Positions 1 through 6,796 of a DNA stretch of 8,411 bases are shown here, one piece after another. Source of the stretch: Dechloromonas sp. Its GTDB lineage: Bacteria; Pseudomonadota; Gammaproteobacteria; Burkholderiales; Rhodocyclaceae. The stretch lies in the NCBI GenBank assembly GCA_017302355.1, contig JAFLDQ010000153.1, positions 1-8,411 on the forward strand, read 5' to 3'. The first letter of the stretch is position 1. Each line of letters starts with the position of its first letter. The position numbers were made by a program, and so were the translations under genes. The notes under the pieces were generated by a model. The model saw nothing but the letters and a program-made list of their open reading frames with translations, did not search any database and had not been told where the DNA came from.

Positions 1-1
1 C

Positions 2-610
2 GACCGCAGCAAGAAGGTTCTCGATGCGTCGGTAGCCTTGTTCGACCGTCAGCTCGTCGAACTGAAGAATTTCGCCCCGACTCCCGAGATCAAGGACAAC
101 TACGGCAAGCTCGAAAAGTCATGGCTGGAATACAAGGATCTCCTGGTCGGCGCCCAGCCTTCCCAGGGCAACGGGCGCAAGGTTCTCGACCTCTCCGAAC
201 AGGTGCTTTCGCTCGCGCATCAGGGGACGGTCCAGCTCGAGAAGCAGTCCTCCTCCGCGGCCAGCCGTCTGGTCAATGTCTCGGGTCGCCAGCGCATGCT
301 GTCGCAGCGCATGGCCAAGTTCTACCAGGCGATCGCCTGGGGCGTCGGCAACGAAAAGAGTCCCGGGGAACTCGAGAAATCCCGCAAGGAGTTCGTGGCG
401 GCCCACCAGGAACTCGCCGCCTCGCCGTCCAATACGCAGCAGATCAAGGAAAGCCTCGATCTCGTCCAGCAGCAGTGGATCTTCTTCGAGAGCGCGCTGA
501 ACCAGAAGGCCGGCCCCGACAAGCGCCCGCAGACCGCCGTGGCGACGACCAGCGAACGCATCCTGGCGGAAATGGAAACCGTCGTCGGGCTGTACGAGAA
601 ACTCAAGTAG
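2..610 (+). CDS. PilJ/NarX-type sensory domain protein, 3' part (5' end outside window)
   Basis: The reading frame is open from the left edge and ends at TAG 608-610, so about 202 C-terminal residues are visible and the start is missing. The protein is mostly helical. It carries the hallmark SGRQRMLSQRMAK (about 281-319), typical of the type IV pili methyl-accepting chemotaxis transducer N-terminal (PilJ) family, related to the periplasmic nitrate/nitrite-sensing region of NarX. The part before it (up to about 180) looks like the second half of a preceding similar four-helix unit, which would give two tandem units. After the motif come helices rich in E, Q and K, and then the protein stops. 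There is no transmembrane helix, HAMP, methyl-accepting or kinase domain. If a signal peptide lies upstream, this would be a stand-alone periplasmic ligand-binding protein, perhaps for nitrate or nitrite; that role is inferred from the family and from cysG downstream. The family call is fairly sure, the ligand is not. Confidence 0.8.
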   Translation, partial: DRSKKVLDASVALFDRQLVELKNFAPTPEIKDNYGKLEKSWLEYKDLLVGAQPSQGNGRKVLDLSEQVLSLAHQGTVQLEKQSSSAASRLVNVSGRQRMLSQRMAKFYQAIAWGVGNEKSPGELEKSRKEFVAAHQELAASPSNTQQIKESLDLVQQQWIFFESALNQKAGPDKRPQTAVATTSERILAEMETVVGLYEKLK

Positions 611-757
611 CGTCGCCAGCATCCGCCGATCCCGGTCATCGTCGGCGATCCGGGCGCGCCATCGGCGGCTGCCGCCGGGTTGCGTGCTTCCCACCTTGAT
701 CGGGTGGTGGACGACTCTCCACCAGGCAGGGCCACATCCATCGAACGAAAAGGCAGC
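611..757 (+). other. hairpin-rich intergenic leader upstream of the DUF4202-cysG pair
   Basis: This gap has no gene and no clear sigma70 promoter. It has several inverted repeats. CCGCCGAT (623-630) can pair with ATCGGCGG (661-668), enclosing CCCGG (631-635) with CCGGG (650-654). CGGCGG (663-668) can instead pair with CCGCCG (672-677). CCACC (691-695) can pair with GGTGG (703-707), while TGGTGGA (705-711) can pair with TCCACCA (718-724). Members of each set exclude one another. No T-run follows any stem, so a classical terminator is not shown. In GC-rich DNA some such pairings arise by chance. Confidence 0.4.
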
Positions 758-1359
758 ATGACCCACTCCCCCTACCAGGCCGCGATCGCGGCCTTCGACC
801 AGGCCAACGGCGCAGACCCCAACCAGGAACAACACGCGGGCCATGCCGTTCCCAAGGAACTGCTCTACTCGCAACGCATGGGCGAGATGCAGGAGCGCTA
901 CGCGCCGGAGGCTTCCGAGGCGGTCAGGCTGGCCGTCCGCGCCCAGCACATCGAGCGCTGGAAGATCGCGCGCGGCGAGTTCCCGATGGATCGCCAGGGC
1001 TACCTGCAATGGCGCACCCGGCTCTACAAGTTCCATGCCCGGACGGCCGGCGGCCTGATGCGCCAGGCCGGCTACGACGAGGAGATGGTCGAAGGCGTGA
1101 TGGCGATCGTCAGCAGGAAGGGGCTCAAGGTCAATCCGGAAACCCAGCTGATGGAGGATGTCGGCGACCTCGTCTTCCTCGAGCACTACCTGGACGATTT
1201 CGCCGCGAAGCACCCGGAATACAGCGAGGAAAAATGGATCCAGATCATCGGCAAGACCTGGCGGAAGATGTCGCCGCGCGCGCATGAATTCGCGCTGTCG
1301 GGCAAGGTCCGTCTGCCCGGGGCGCTGGTCCCGCTGATCCTCCGGGCGGTACAGGGCTG

Positions 1360-1360
<1 letters not shown>
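758..1360 (+). CDS. DUF4202 domain-containing protein
   Basis: A 200-aa soluble protein that matches the DUF4202 family (PF13875) as I remember it over nearly its whole length. Family-type stretches are [12 protein letters not shown] (residues 32-43), [19 protein letters not shown] (61-79), [13 protein letters not shown] (82-94), [19 protein letters not shown] (130-148) and [12 protein letters not shown] (166-177). No signal peptide or membrane segment is seen, so it is probably cytoplasmic. Conserved-looking His and acidic residues (H64, H93, E133-D134, H143) in a helical protein could form a metal site, but this is only a guess; the family has no function known to me. The ATG at 758 is chosen because the family homology begins just after it and AAAAGG (748-753) lies 4 bases upstream. 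The stop overlaps the cysG start (TGATG, 1358-1362), which indicates co-transcription and probable translational coupling. A link to siroheme or to nitrite/sulfite reduction is therefore likely. Confidence 0.85.
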
Positions 1361-2745
<1,385 letters not shown>

Positions 2746-2795
2746 CCGCCGGGGGGCAAGTCGCCGTGGTCGACGAGGTTGCCGTCGCTGTCCCA

Positions 2796-2826
2796 GGCGA
2801 TGGGGATCGCCGGCGGTGTTCCCTTT
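2796..2826 (+). terminator. possible weak terminator after cysG
   Basis: In the 81-bp gap between the convergent cysG and sulP genes, GGCGAT (2796-2801) and ATCGCC (2806-2811) form a perfect 6-bp stem with a GGGG loop. A T-rich run, CCCTTTT (2821-2827), follows about 10 bases later. The distance from stem to T-run is too long for a standard intrinsic terminator. CCGCCGG (2746-2752) could also pair with CCGGCGG (2810-2816). On the - strand no T-run follows the stem, so no sulP terminator is seen. Confidence 0.25.
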
Positions 2827-4515
2827 TCAGTGATCGTCTTCGCCGCCCGTCAGGCGGGACAGCAGGACATGGGCGCGGCGGAGCGCACCGGACAGGTCTT
2901 CGCAGACGTTGTCGTCGCCGAGGTGGTCGATGAAGCCGGAGCGGAAGAGCAGCGACCCCGGCTGCGAATTGAGGCCGCAGACGAGGAGCGTGCAGCCGCG
3001 CTTCTTCAGCTTGCCGAGCAGGTTTTCCAGCCCTTCGAGGCCCGTCGTGTCGAGCTGGATCAGGCGCGCCATGTCGAGGATGACGACTTCCGGATGGCCT
3101 TCGCGCGGGTCGAGCAATTCCTCCAGCTTGTTCACCGCGCCGAAGAACAGCGAGCCGAACAGCCGCCAGGCGGCGACGCGCATGGTGCCGTCCGGATGGA
3201 GGAATTGCGGCTCCCGGGCTTCCTCGGCGAGCCGCAGGCGCTCGATTCGTGTCAGTTCCGACATGCGGTAGATGAAGAACAGGCTGGCCAGCACCATGCC
3301 CAGCTCGACGGCGATGGTCAGGTCGAAGACGACGGTGACGAAGAAGGTGACGAGCAGGATGATCCGGTAGTTGTACGAATAGCGGCGCGACTCGATGAAT
3401 TCGTGCCATTCGCCCATGTTGACCGCAACCACCATGACGATGGCCGACAGCGTGGCGAGCGGCACGTAAGCGGCGAGCGGGGCGGCGACGAGGACGATGG
3501 CGAGCAGGACGAAGGCATGGATGATCCCGGCGACCGGCGTGCGGCCGCCGGTCTTGACGTTGGTCGTGGTGCGGGCGATGGCGCCGGTCGCCGCGAAGCC
3601 GCCGAAAAGCGGGGCGGCGATGTTGGCCAGCCCCTGGGCGACCAGTTCCTGGTTGGGATCGTGGCGATCGTCGATCTGGCTGTCGGCGACGCGCGCCGAG
3701 AGCAGCGATTCGATGGCGCCGAGGAGGGCGATGGTGATGGCCGGCGAGATCAGCTTGCCGAGATCGTGCACCGACAGGCTGGGCAGGCCGAAGTTGGGCA
3801 GTTCCTGCGGGATGCCGTTGAAGCGGCTGCCGATGGTCTCGACGGGCAGGTCGAAAACGAAGGCGGCGACGGTGCCGGCGATCAGCACGACGAGCGGGCC
3901 GGGGGCCCGGCGCAGCAGGGTGAAACGCTGCGCCAGCCGGTTGTAGGAGAGCAGGAAGACGAAGCAGGCGGCGGCCAGCGCCAGGGTCGGCAGGTCGACG
4001 GTGTGGGCGTTGGCGGCCAGCATCTTGATGCGGGCGAAGAACTCGGCCGGCAGGTTGTCGATCCTGAGGCCGAAGAAGTCCTTGATCTGGGCGAGGAAGA
4101 TGACGACGGCGATGCCGTTGGTGAAGCCGATGACGACGGTGACCGGGATGAAACGGATCAACTGCCCCATGCGGGCGAGGCCCATGGCGAGCAGAAAGAT
4201 GCCGGCGAGGATGGTCGCCCCCATCAGGTTGGCGAAGCCGTGCATGGCGACGATGCCATAGACGATGGGGATGAAGGCGCCCGTCGGGCCGCCGATCTGC
4301 ACCCGCGAGCCGCCAAGGGCGGAGGTGATGAAGCCGGCGACGATGGCGGTCCAGATGCCGGCCGTCGGCGAGGCGCCGGAGGCGATGGCGAAGGCCATGG
4401 CCAGCGGCAGGGCGAGGACGCCGACGGTGATCCCCGCCGCGAGATCCTTGCCGAACTGCGCGCGGTTGTAGGTCGGCAGGCAGTCCAGCAGCTTGGGGTG
4501 GAAGGCGATCTTCAT
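2827..4515 (-). CDS. SulP family inorganic anion transporter with C-terminal STAS domain
   Basis: A 562-aa inner-membrane SulP/SLC26 transporter of normal length. The N-terminal membrane domain (about residues 20-418, many hydrophobic helices) has the family regions AAGITVGVLALPLAMAFAIA (26-45), GGPTGAF (75-81), GAIESLLSARVAD (266-278) and QELVAQGLANIAAPLFGGFA (289-308), followed by ATGAIARTTTNVKTG. The cytoplasmic STAS domain (about 440-555) holds VVILDMARLIQLDTTGLEGL (477-496), the region of the DxT/S phospho-site in anti-sigma antagonists. Family members carry sulfate, bicarbonate or dicarboxylates. Nearness to cysG favours sulfate, but the genes are convergent and not in one operon, so the substrate stays open. 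The frame runs to an upstream ATG at 4578 and has another ATG at 4542. Both are at or upstream of the sulP promoter (-10 box 4541-4546), so ATG 4515 is chosen, with a leader of about 19 bases and a weak GAG-type ribosome site. Confidence 0.95.
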   Translation of the reverse strand: MKIAFHPKLLDCLPTYNRAQFGKDLAAGITVGVLALPLAMAFAIASGASPTAGIWTAIVAGFITSALGGSRVQIGGPTGAFIPIVYGIVAMHGFANLMGATILAGIFLLAMGLARMGQLIRFIPVTVVIGFTNGIAVVIFLAQIKDFFGLRIDNLPAEFFARIKMLAANAHTVDLPTLALAAACFVFLLSYNRLAQRFTLLRRAPGPLVVLIAGTVAAFVFDLPVETIGSRFNGIPQELPNFGLPSLSVHDLGKLISPAITIALLGAIESLLSARVADSQIDDRHDPNQELVAQGLANIAAPLFGGFAATGAIARTTTNVKTGGRTPVAGIIHAFVLLAIVLVAAPLAAYVPLATLSAIVMVVAVNMGEWHEFIESRRYSYNYRIILLVTFFVTVVFDLTIAVELGMVLASLFFIYRMSELTRIERLRLAEEAREPQFLHPDGTMRVAAWRLFGSLFFGAVNKLEELLDPREGHPEVVILDMARLIQLDTTGLEGLENLLGKLKKRGCTLLVCGLNSQPGSLLFRSGFIDHLGDDNVCEDLSGALRRAHVLLSRLTGGEDDH

Positions 4516-4540
4516 GGCGCGCTCGGTGAATGAGCGCTGC

Positions 4541-4568
4541 ATTATATGTGATGTATATTGAGTGTCAA
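4541..4568 (-). promoter_or_regulatory. full-consensus sigma70 promoter of sulP
   Basis: On the - strand, TTGACA (4568-4563) and TATAAT (4546-4541) are separated by 16 bp: 12 of 12 consensus bases at near-optimal spacing. The expected transcription start is near 4534, about 19 bases before the ATG at 4515. The region is strongly AT-rich against a GC-rich background, as expected for a real promoter. The -35 box lies inside the inverted repeat at 4557-4569. Confidence 0.85.
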
Positions 4569-4569
4569 T
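4557..4569. promoter_or_regulatory. candidate operator, ATTGA-N3-TCAAT inverted repeat
   Basis: ATTGA (4557-4561) and TCAAT (4565-4569) form a perfect 5-bp inverted repeat around GTG. It covers the sulP -35 box and sits in the -35 area of the divergent RHH gene, so a protein bound here could repress both. RHH proteins bind as dimers to short symmetric sites, and the gene for one starts 50 bp away. The binding itself is inferred, not shown; a 5-bp repeat in AT-rich DNA can occur by chance. Confidence 0.4.
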
Positions 4570-4585
4570 GCTAATCATATGTTAA

Positions 4586-4591
4586 TATAAT
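4586..4591 (+). promoter_or_regulatory. -10 box of the RHH gene promoter
   Basis: A perfect TATAAT on the + strand, 27 bp before the ATG at 4619, with an expected start of transcription near 4598. At 17-bp spacing the -35 position (4563-4568) reads TGTCAA, a poor match, because those bases form the -35 box of sulP on the other strand. The promoter may thus be weak or activator-dependent. It shares sequence with the sulP promoter, so the two could compete for polymerase. Confidence 0.6.
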
Positions 4592-4618
4592 CGAATCAGA
4601 GTCTATCGGGAGTTGTCC

Positions 4619-4813
4619 ATGGAAAACCGGACCGCACGTCTGACCATCCTCATCGATCCGCGCAAGAAACAAATATTCGAGGAAATCTGCGCGGCGCACG
4701 ACCTGACGCCATCGCAGGTGGTGCGCAAGCTGGTGCGCCAGTACATCATCGACAATGCCGGCGGGCGCGACTTGCCCGAATGGCTGAAGCCGGCCGGCAA
4801 GGCCGCCGACTAG
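4619..4813 (+). CDS. Ribbon-helix-helix (CopG/Arc type) DNA-binding protein
   Basis: A 64-aa basic protein with the full plan of an RHH regulator: a short beta strand RTARLTILID (residues 4-13), helix A PRKKQIFEEICAAHD (14-28), a turn at LTPSQ, and helix B PSQVVRKLVRQYIID (31-45), then a short tail DLPEWLKPAG. In this fold the strands of a dimer enter the major groove; Arg4, Arg7 and Thr9 alternate on the strand as expected for base contacts. ATG 4619 is preferred to an in-frame TTG at 4613, since GGGAG (4608-4612) is 6 bases upstream of the ATG and touches the TTG. It is divergent from sulP with about 100 bp between starts, which suggests that it controls sulP and itself. No toxin gene follows; its 3' neighbour lies on the opposite strand, so an antitoxin role is unlikely. 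The signal that would release it is unknown. Confidence 0.85.
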   Translation: MENRTARLTILIDPRKKQIFEEICAAHDLTPSQVVRKLVRQYIIDNAGGRDLPEWLKPAGKAAD

Positions 4814-4823
4814 CGCGCGCTAG
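4810..4823. repeat. 14-bp perfect palindrome holding both convergent stop codons
   Basis: CTAGCGCGCGCTAG is its own reverse complement. The TAG stop of the RHH gene (4811-4813) and the TAG stop of the opposing membrane protein (4822-4820) lie at symmetric positions in it. As RNA it could give only a 5-bp stem with a GCGC loop and no T-run follows, so it is not a convincing terminator. Confidence 0.6.
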
Positions 4824-5140
4824 CTGGATTCCGGCGGGCGCACCTTGTCCGGGTGGTGGGCGGCGATGTGGGCATCGTACCTGGCCTGCATCTCCGGACC
4901 CTGCCTGGCAAGTTCCCGCAGGATGCGCGCGACGGCCCAGATCATCACGGCGACACCCCCGGCCGTGCAGGCCACGGCTTCCGCGGTCGACCCCGGAAAA
5001 TTGGCAAGAATCACCCCCTTGCCGGCGGCGAACCAGCTGATGCCGATGGCGACGCACGACAGGCCGAAGACGTCGGCCAGCGCGTAGGCGAGGATGCGGC
5101 CGGTCAGGCGGGGGCGGGGCGGGCGGGTCGTCGGGAACAT
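4820..5140 (-). CDS. Small two-helix membrane protein, function unknown
   Basis: I do not recognise this 106-aa protein. It has a basic, proline-rich N-terminus (PTTRPPRPRLTGR), a first hydrophobic segment at about residues 16-38 (ILAYALADVFGLSCVAIGIS and on), a short loop GKGVILANFPGST, a second segment at about 53-75 (AEAVACTAGGVAVMIWAVAR within it), and a charged C-terminal tail (RELARQGPEMQARYDAHIAA, then HHPDKVRPPESS). The positive N-terminus suggests a hairpin with both ends in the cytoplasm. Start ATG 5140 has AGG at 5143-5145 just upstream. TATAGT (5154-5149) is a possible -10 but would leave almost no leader. The gene converges on the RHH gene with 6 bp between stop codons and diverges from the substrate-binding protein gene. 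Coding is supported by clean membrane-protein composition and by filling the gap between two firm genes. No role can be given. Confidence 0.7.
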   Translation of the reverse strand: MFPTTRPPRPRLTGRILAYALADVFGLSCVAIGISWFAAGKGVILANFPGSTAEAVACTAGGVAVMIWAVARILRELARQGPEMQARYDAHIAAHHPDKVRPPESS

Positions 5141-5150
5141 GGCCTGCCAC

Positions 5151-5156
5151 TATAAT
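5151..5156 (+). promoter_or_regulatory. -10 box before the substrate-binding protein gene
   Basis: TATAAT on the + strand, with an expected transcription start near 5163. No good -35 box lies 16-18 bp upstream (TCGTCG at 5128-5133), so it may need an activator. It argues against translation from ATG 5170, which would have a leader of only about 7 bases, and favours the ATG at 5191. Confidence 0.45.
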
Positions 5157-5179
5157 CGCAAAACACCGCATGTTGACCC

Positions 5180-5185
5180 AGGGGG
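5180..5185 (+). promoter_or_regulatory. ribosome binding site deciding the start of the substrate-binding protein
   Basis: AGGGGG at 5180-5185 is 5 bases before ATG 5191 and 8 before ATG 5194. It lies inside the frame that would begin at ATG 5170, where no comparable site precedes the codon. Starting at 5191 also leaves a clean signal peptide. Confidence 0.6.
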
Positions 5186-5190
5186 CCGTG

Positions 5191-6342
5191 ATGATGTTTC
5201 GTTTGATGTTCCTGCCGCTTGCCGGCCTGTTGCTCGGCATGGGTGTCGCCCGGGCCGAGATCAGGATCGGCGTCATCGCCTCGTCGACCGGACCGACCGC
5301 GGCGGTCGGAATTCCGCAGAAGAATACGGTGGCCCTGCTCCCGGGCGAGATCGGCGGCCAGAAGATCGAGTACATCGTGCTCGACGACGCGTCCGATCCC
5401 ACCAGCGCGGTGACCAATGTCAGGAAGCTGCTTGCCGAGCACAAGGTCGATGCGCTGATCGGGCCGACGACGACGCCGGCCGCGCTGGCGATCCTCGACT
5501 TCGTCGCCGAGGCGAAGACGCCGCTGGTGACAACGGTGGGTTCGTCCGCGGTGATTCAGCCGATGGACGACAAGAAGAAGTGGGTCTTCAAGACGACCCA
5601 GAACGACGACCTCATCGCCACGGCGGTGCTCGCCAACATGACGGCTTCGGGCATCCGCAGCGTCGGCTTCATCGGTTTCAACGATCCCTACGGCGAAAAC
5701 TGGTACAAGGTGTTCGCACCGATGGCCGAGCAGGCCGGGATCCGGATGGTCGCCAGCGAGCGCTTCAACCGCACCGATCCGTCGGTCACCGGTCCGGTCC
5801 TGAAACTGATTTCGGCCAGGCCGGATGCGGTGTTCATCGCCGCCACCGGCGGCCCCGCCGTCCTGCCGCAGGCCGGTTTGCAGGAAAAGGGCTACAAGGG
5901 CGGCATCTACCAGACCCACGGCGTGGCGACCAACGACTTCATCCGTCTCGGCGGCAAGGTCGTCGAAGGCACCCTGATGGCCGGTGGACCGATGCTGGTG
6001 GCCGCCGATCTGCCGGCGGGCAATCCGATCCGGGCGGTGGCCGAAGGCTACGTCAAGGCGTACGAGGGCAGGTACGGCGCCGGCAGCATGTCGACCTTTG
6101 GCGCCAACACCTACGATGCCGGCCTGCTGCTGCAGAAGGCGATTCCGCAAGCGCTCGCCAAGGCCAGGCCGGGATCGCCGGAATTCCGGGCGGCGCTGCG
6201 CGACGCGCTCGAACAGTCGCGGGAAGTGGTTGGGGCGCAGGGCGTCTTCAACATGTCGCCGCAGAACCACAACGGCATGGATCAGCGGGCGCGCGTGATG
6301 ATGACGGTGAAGAACGGCAAGTGGGTCCTGGTCGGCGATTGA
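5191..6342 (+). CDS. ABC transporter periplasmic substrate-binding protein, branched-chain amino acid (LivK) type
   Basis: A 383-aa protein of the type I periplasmic binding fold (Peripla_BP_6, LivJ/LivK-like). It opens with a signal peptide, MMFRLMFLPLAGLLLGMG then VARA before EIRIG, so cleavage after about residue 22 is likely. No lipobox Cys is present, so the mature protein should be free in the periplasm. Family features are RIGVIASSTGPTAAVG at the mature N-terminus, DDASDPTSAVTNVRKLL, ALIGPTTTPAALAILDF, VFKTTQNDD, GFIGFNDPYGENWYKVF and the ending RVMMTVKNGKWVLVGD. Relatives bind branched-chain amino acids, amides, urea or aromatic acids; the ligand cannot be read from sequence alone. 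No permease or ATPase gene is next to it, so it must work with a transporter encoded elsewhere, or these lie apart in the genome. Its 3' side is a long gene-poor gap. Confidence 0.93.
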   Translation: MMFRLMFLPLAGLLLGMGVARAEIRIGVIASSTGPTAAVGIPQKNTVALLPGEIGGQKIEYIVLDDASDPTSAVTNVRKLLAEHKVDALIGPTTTPAALAILDFVAEAKTPLVTTVGSSAVIQPMDDKKKWVFKTTQNDDLIATAVLANMTASGIRSVGFIGFNDPYGENWYKVFAPMAEQAGIRMVASERFNRTDPSVTGPVLKLISARPDAVFIAATGGPAVLPQAGLQEKGYKGGIYQTHGVATNDFIRLGGKVVEGTLMAGGPMLVAADLPAGNPIRAVAEGYVKAYEGRYGAGSMSTFGANTYDAGLLLQKAIPQALAKARPGSPEFRAALRDALEQSREVVGAQGVFNMSPQNHNGMDQRARVMMTVKNGKWVLVGD

Positions 6343-6522
6343 CGCGGCCGTCGCCCTGTCGGGCCTGCATCGACCGGGGAAACGGCCTGGCTGACGACGG
6401 CCAATAGGAGATGGCCGACATGGCCGCGGTCGAGCGCCGCTTCAAGGTTCCGGCCGCCCGGCGGGGCAGCGCGGAGGGGCCGCGCACGGCGGCAGGCAGG
6501 GTTCTTTCCCTCCGCAAAATAA

Positions 6523-6539
6523 TTGCCTGAAAAAGGCAA
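6523..6539. terminator. small hairpin, terminator-like on the - strand
   Basis: TTGCCT (6523-6528) and AGGCAA (6534-6539) form a perfect 6-bp stem with a 5-base loop. On the - strand it is followed by TTATTTTGC, a T-rich run as in weak intrinsic terminators. It is about 480 bases beyond the metG stop, so if it acts on metG the transcript has a long 3' tail. On the + strand A-rich DNA follows, so it would not end the substrate-binding protein transcript. Confidence 0.3.
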
Positions 6540-6667
6540 ATGACGATTGACAAACCGGCGCTTCTGTTGCGATTTACTCACAGATTCTCCTGGTCGCCGA
6601 ATTGCGCGAACTGCCTGCGCAGCCGGTCGGAACGGCTGGCCGGAAATCGCCGCGATCGGCGGAAAAC

Positions 6668-6686
6668 AGCCATTGAATCAATGGCT
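6668..6686. repeat. 19-bp palindrome in the gene-poor region
   Basis: AGCCATTGAATCAATGGCT consists of 9-bp arms that are perfect inverted copies around one central A. Its length and symmetry suit an operator for a dimeric regulator, or an RNA hairpin with an 8-bp stem and 3-base loop. It lies about 90 bp before the DnaA-box cluster. No gene starts close downstream on either strand, so its target is unclear. Confidence 0.55.
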
Positions 6687-6761
6687 TGCATATTCGCTCA
6701 AAGTTCGGGCAGGAGAGGGAAAATCCTTGTGCGACGCCAACTTACCCGCGAAGGCGAGGAA

Positions 6762-6796
6762 TCATTCACAGACTTATCCACAGATTTTGTGGATAC
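6762..6796. promoter_or_regulatory. DnaA-box cluster
   Basis: TTATCCACA (6774-6782) is an exact match to the DnaA box consensus TTATNCACA. Facing it, 6796-6788 reads GTATCCACA on the - strand, one base off. Together they make an 8-bp perfect inverted repeat, TATCCACA (6775-6782) and TGTGGATA (6788-6795), with a 5-base spacer. TCATTCACA (6762-6770) is a third box with one mismatch, and TTACTCACA (6574-6582) a fourth, further off. Such clusters occur at oriC, at DnaA-titrating or DnaA-reactivating sites, and at DnaA-regulated promoters. No dnaA, dnaN or rpmH gene is in the window, so which of these applies is not known. Confidence 0.55.

Noticed and set aside
2827..4515. Naming the transporter a sulfate permease because of cysG
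   Set aside because: SulP proteins of this layout also carry bicarbonate or dicarboxylates; the genes are convergent, not an operon, and no residue seen here settles the substrate.
2779..4533. A 584-codon + strand open frame opposite sulP, very rich in Asp, Glu and Gly
   Set aside because: It is the antisense shadow of the SulP gene in GC-rich DNA. The product is low-complexity and has no family features, while the - strand protein is a complete known transporter.
4619..5140. RHH protein plus neighbouring small gene as a toxin-antitoxin pair
   Set aside because: The neighbour is on the opposite strand, convergent, and a two-helix membrane protein; toxin and antitoxin genes are normally co-directional. 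The divergent sulP is the better partner.
5104..6270. A 388-codon - strand open frame opposite the substrate-binding protein
   Set aside because: A shadow frame with His/Arg/Asp-rich low-complexity product; the + strand protein has a signal peptide and fold-specific motifs.
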